DNA of 64,000 nucleotides from contig OZ022595.1 of assembly GCA_963669155.1 (NCBI GenBank), forward strand, positions 18,697,371 to 18,761,370. The letters run 5' to 3'. This DNA comes from Arbacia lixula. Lineage: Eukaryota; Echinodermata; Echinoidea; Arbacioida; Arbaciidae. Shown piece by piece: positions 34,669 to 64,000 of this stretch. The position numbers and the translations under genes are program-made. The notes under the pieces are model-generated. The model was given only the letters and a program-made list of their open reading frames with translations. It was not told where the DNA came from and did no database searches. Within the stretch, counting starts at the first letter, position 1. Each line of letters begins with the position of its first letter.

Positions 34669-35890
34669 TGTGACAGAGGCATAAAAATGTAATACATGTA
34701 TCATGCTGTTTTCATGGAATTCCCAAAGTGTTAATTTCATCAGTTACTGCGGGTTAATTACACATAATTTTTGATCTTCGAATATCTGTTACTGCCTACA
34801 AGGCCCCTAAAGTTTAACTTCTATTATACAGAACTTTTTTTGGGTGGTGGTACAAAAAACACATGTATATGTATACAACATAATTTATCTTTATCACATA
34901 TTTGTGTGCTCATTTCATATGCACACCACATTCAGAACAGAGTCTAGTACATACATTGCTGCTTACCACACAAATAAGTAGAAGTCTCCATTTCTGTACG
35001 TTGCCTAGAAATATGCAGAATATACAATTACAATGAAATATATAAAATAAAGATATCTGACAAAAAGTATACAAATCTTCATAAAGAGTGAACAACAATC
35101 GTTTATAACAGCAATTCATCTAATAAGCAATTTCTTTTTGTAAGTCAAATAACTGAATAAATTCACACAATTTGATTCATAAAGAAAAATAAATCTTATT
35201 TTAAGTAAAGCAATTTCCATTGCAATTAAAATGAGCATGGTACATATCTATATAAAGCTTTGTCCCCCTTCGCAGTTAAATGAATCAATCACTTTTGTAG
35301 AGCTCCTTGATATGAAGCAAGTTGTTGTTGTCAGAAGACAGGAACAGATATGATCACTTGTTTATTACACTCGAGGCTGTCTATGTCTTAAGCCCTTCGT
35401 GCTCACACTTCTCCAAGATCACACTTTTCAGATGACAATCCGTAACATACAACTGTATGTTCAATTCAAACTTGACAACATAAAACATTTACACAATGAC
35501 TTCTTACAGTAAAATAATTCATATATTACTTACATATTTGGTATAATTACTTGCAATCACATATCAGAATCTGAACTGAGAATGCCCCATCCATGAATTA
35601 ATATATGGTCCACTGCTAGAAAATGCCTCTTCACGCTGACATACAAATCATATACAAAGCATAGAAAAGTGAAGTAAATTAATATGGTATGCAGCAAGTA
35701 ATGCCTTTGTGCAAGGTCCTAGAGATGAGATAGAAACTTAAAAAAAATAACTTAAAAAGAGTTAGACATGTGCATGCCCCTTGTGAGTTTTACATCTATA
35801 GACCTATACCTTATTTTTCTTCAGCCACATCAAAAAAAGTAAGTACGTAAATCCTAACATGCCACTTTCTGTATTCCATTCCTGCTAGGA

Positions 35891-36135
35891 TTTATTACCA
35901 TGATGATAGTTACAAAGCTCAGAGCTTATTGGCCGTTACCATGGTAGTTACAATAGTTGAACAGCTAAATCTATTAGGGCTATGTAGCATATACATGTTC
36001 AATTATTGTAGCTTACCATCAATGGTAACTACCATGGCAACAGCCAATGAACTCTCATGATTGCACCTGTTGCCATGGTGGTTACTATTGAGGGTAAGTT
36101 ACAATAATTGAAAACCTATATGCAATGTGGCCCAG
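35891..36135. mobile_element. fold-back element, relative of family C
   Basis: It repeats the TTACCAT/ATGGTAA theme several times (GTTACCATGGTAGTTAC, CTTACCATCAATGGTAACTA, GTTGCCATGGTGGTTAC) and ends in GCAATGTGGCCCAGG. Diverged and rearranged. Confidence 0.6.
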
Positions 36136-37599
36136 GACGTTGGTTCCAAACGGAGCAATCTTCTTGACCCAATGCCACACCCCTACCTGACCATTTCTAT
36201 CCAGACGAGGGGAATCCTGAGGAGAACATTTGTATGATGAACGGTACCATAGGATTCATATGGTCTTGGATACTGTGGGTTTAATGGATCTAAAACTGTT
36301 GTTCATTACAAGAATTTGTATCATAATATTGCTATTTCTACCGGTGATTGCCTTTCCTTTTTTGAAAGAAATTTATGAGGTTGACCAGTCAATCCATCTT
36401 CAAGTGTCACAAAGAGAGTATTTTTTTACGTACTTGCAAAACTTGCAGCTCAAACACAATGTGAGGTAACATACAGATTTATTGATGTACATGTGAATCG
36501 TTCAGAAAATGAATGAAAGAAGACTTTTCCAGCAAAAATGTTTGATATTTCAGATGAAGAAACCTGAACCTTAAACCACAAGTTAAGTTTTTGAAACAAA
36601 ATCAATTTGTCATCAATCAATTATACATTGATTATTTCTAACAGGAATGAAAGGAGACCACTGTGAAGTGGATCTATTTCATTTAAAACAAAACAGGATG
36701 TACTTGGAGACATAACCTCCCTCCTTTTAAGTACTTAAGTACACATGACATTTCTTCAGCATTTCCTTTCAAATTCATAACACTTTGCTGATTAGCTCTG
36801 ATGTTTTTAAGGTTCTTCAGAATCAAGATTTTTCATAGCTTCTGTGAAATTCTATTTCTACTCTACACCCTGTTGCATTCCATGAATATCAACATATAAT
36901 AAAATCCATGAAAATATACCAAGGGCACTTTAAAGATGAAACATCTTATTTGGTCAATAAAAAAATTATCTAAACCAAATTTCAGTAAATCTTGTGATCT
37001 GCTACCTTCCAATGAAAAGCAAGAATCAATAGCTGTTAACAAATGACCTGTCTGAATCATATCTGCATTCATCCAATGAAAAGCTAGGATCAGTAGCTTG
37101 TAACAAGTAGCTTGTAACAAGATGATGACAACGGGCCCAGATCAAGCACTGACTTTGGGTCTTCAGAGCTTCAGGCACTATGGAAGTCCAGCGGCTGGCT
37201 GTTTCCCTTTGCACTTCTGGTCACAGGAGACCGTTTTGTTGCTGGATGCGAGAAGACTCCGCACACGAACCAGGCCTTCTCAGCTTTCTCTTCCTCAGCG
37301 TCTGCAGAAAAGAAGAGCCAAAAAAAGAAAAGAAAAGAAAAAAAAAAAAAGAGTATTTATACTCTCAGTCCCACAGGCAATCAATTGTGTTGCAAGTCAC
37401 ATGGTAATATAAATGGTTGGTACTTTTCCTAAGATGTGTTTTGGAATACCAGAGGTGAAATATTTAGAGACATTTCATCTTGGGGATATTTTGTCTTGTT
37501 TTTAACCTCTGGTAAATTTTTGGAATACCACCCCAGTTACTGACGATCCATGGAGCCACCAACTTTGCCCAAGTATACACACAAATCCCATTGAACATT

Positions 37600-37860
37600 C
37601 GTCTCTCTGGCATACACTCCAGCTCAAAGGAATTGGCATAGGAAAAGGGAAAAGGAAGAAAGGGAAGAATCTGCAGTTTTAAACCATGGTATATTTTGTC
37701 CAGTTCAGCATGAAACACACTGCTTTACTCTAAAATGCATCGGGTTTCATGCTGAACTGGACAATATATACTGCGGTTTAAAACTGCGGCTCCTTCCCTT
37801 TCTTCCCTTTCCCTTTACCCACCCCAATTCCTTTGAGCTAGAGTGTACACAGTGTTCAAC
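37600..37860. mobile_element. fold-back element with ~105-bp arms and ~27-bp loop
   Basis: TTTTGTCCAGTTCAGCATGA and GTTTTAAACC at the left are mirrored by TCATGCTGAACTGGACAATA and GGTTTAAAAC at the right, then AGGAAGAAAGGGAAG against CTTCCCTTTCTTCC, then CTCAAAGGAATTGG against CCAATTCCTTTGAG. Confidence 0.88.
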
Positions 37861-38196
37861 TGAACCTAAAATGACATTGCTGCATTATTCATTGACAAAA
37901 AATGAGCCACCTCGTAATTGCAATTTGAACATGAGCAGAGTATTGCTGGTAGAACATGACCTCAGGTCAATTTCACTTCTCACAGAGTAAAATGGGAATT
38001 CATTAGATAGTCGACCACATTTTAATTTATTATCATGCAAATATGGCCACAGCTTTTCAGCTCTGAGAAGGTAGTGAAATAACATTCCACCATGTGCACC
38101 TGCTTGTATTGTTGTTCCGGGCACACTGCAAAATATCTTTACATCCATCATCCAACACACCTTCATGAAAAAATCCCAGTCAGCAGTCTAGTAGTA

Positions 38197-38202
38197 TTTA
38201 TT
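38197..38202 (-). terminator. proximal candidate polyadenylation signal for NBEAL
   Basis: AATAAA on the minus strand, 130 nt after the in-frame TAA of the last exon, followed ~35 nt later by AAGGTGTGTTGG, a GT-rich downstream element. The spacing is typical of a working signal. Confidence 0.6.
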
Positions 38203-38331
38203 CAGTGGATTGTCCGACCATGGTGTAATTACGAACTGGTCTAATGTAACTCTTTCTGGGTCAATGAGGCATTTTTGCCACCATTAACACACACACTCCA
38301 TAGAGCACGATTCTGTCTGGCAAACAAAGGG

Positions 38332-63853
<25,522 letters not shown>

Positions 63854-64000
63854 CTGGGTCAAGAAACAACAAATCAATATATCAACATGTTAAAAGACCC
63901 AGTGTTCAACATGTTCAAAGACCCAGTTTACTTCTCGATTAAGAACAGGATGAAAACCCAATACTGGAAAAAAGTTGAGTGATGCCAGCCCCTCGTGATT

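Larger units (their letters stand above)
31375..38196 (-). other. long AT-rich stretch: NBEAL 3' flank or long 3' UTR
   Basis: About 6.8 kb without a recognisable exon on either strand. It has little simple repeat and is mostly single-copy in appearance up to ~36.8 kb. It contains a G+C-richer fold-back (34196-34668), a family C relative (35891-36135) and a fold-back (37600-37860). AATAAA on the minus strand at 31380-31375 could end a long transcript. An acceptor-like pyrimidine tract at 37302-37355 is discussed in the findings. Confidence 0.45.

Overview
The window is nuclear DNA from an animal, most likely a marine invertebrate deuterostome. An echinoderm is my best guess, but I cannot prove the phylum. 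Evidence: two conserved animal genes split by GT-AG introns, an AT-rich background, LINEs, a DIRS-type fossil, a great many palindromic (fold-back) repeats, and micro- and minisatellites.

Layout. 1-13.5 kb: no host gene found. It holds microsatellites ((GAT)n, (GT)n capped by poly-G, (TC)n), a 554-567 bp MITE family with TTAA target sites, a 5'-truncated LINE with an open 739-codon reverse transcriptase frame (minus strand, 6.3-9.1 kb), and a 20-copy 18-bp minisatellite (11.7-12.1 kb). 13.5-26.85 kb: a complete plus-strand peptide:N-glycanase gene (NGLY1), 12 coding exons, 617 codons, PUB + transglutaminase-like + PAW domains, with catalytic Cys, His and Asp and two zinc CxxC pairs present. 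Its introns hold a MITE, a DIRS-type fossil, a nested MITE and an 18-copy 76-bp satellite. 26.85-31.4 kb: downstream flank or 3' UTR of NGLY1, full of fold-back repeats. 31.4-38.2 kb: AT-rich, no recognisable coding exon; it may be the 3' flank or a long 3' UTR of the next gene. 38.3-63.85 kb: minus-strand, 3' part of a neurobeachin-like gene (NBEAL1/NBEAL2 type). Seventeen exons encode about 851 residues: PH-like domain, complete BEACH domain and C-terminal WD40 repeats. Its 5' part lies beyond the right edge. The two genes are convergent.

NGLY1 removes N-glycans from misfolded glycoproteins exported from the ER; NBEAL proteins are large scaffolds for vesicle and granule traffic. Nothing in the sequence suggests that they act together.

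The most unusual signal is in the NBEAL introns. Two adjacent exons have seeded long minisatellites with their own splice junctions. A ~103-106 bp unit, about 19 copies, carries the last ~40 nt of one BEACH exon plus its GTGAGT donor. A 51-bp unit, about 17 copies, carries the CAG acceptor plus the first 10 nt of the preceding exon. Each donor-side unit also looks like an in-frame 39-nt cassette exon. Several other NBEAL exons also have tandem arrays close to a splice site.
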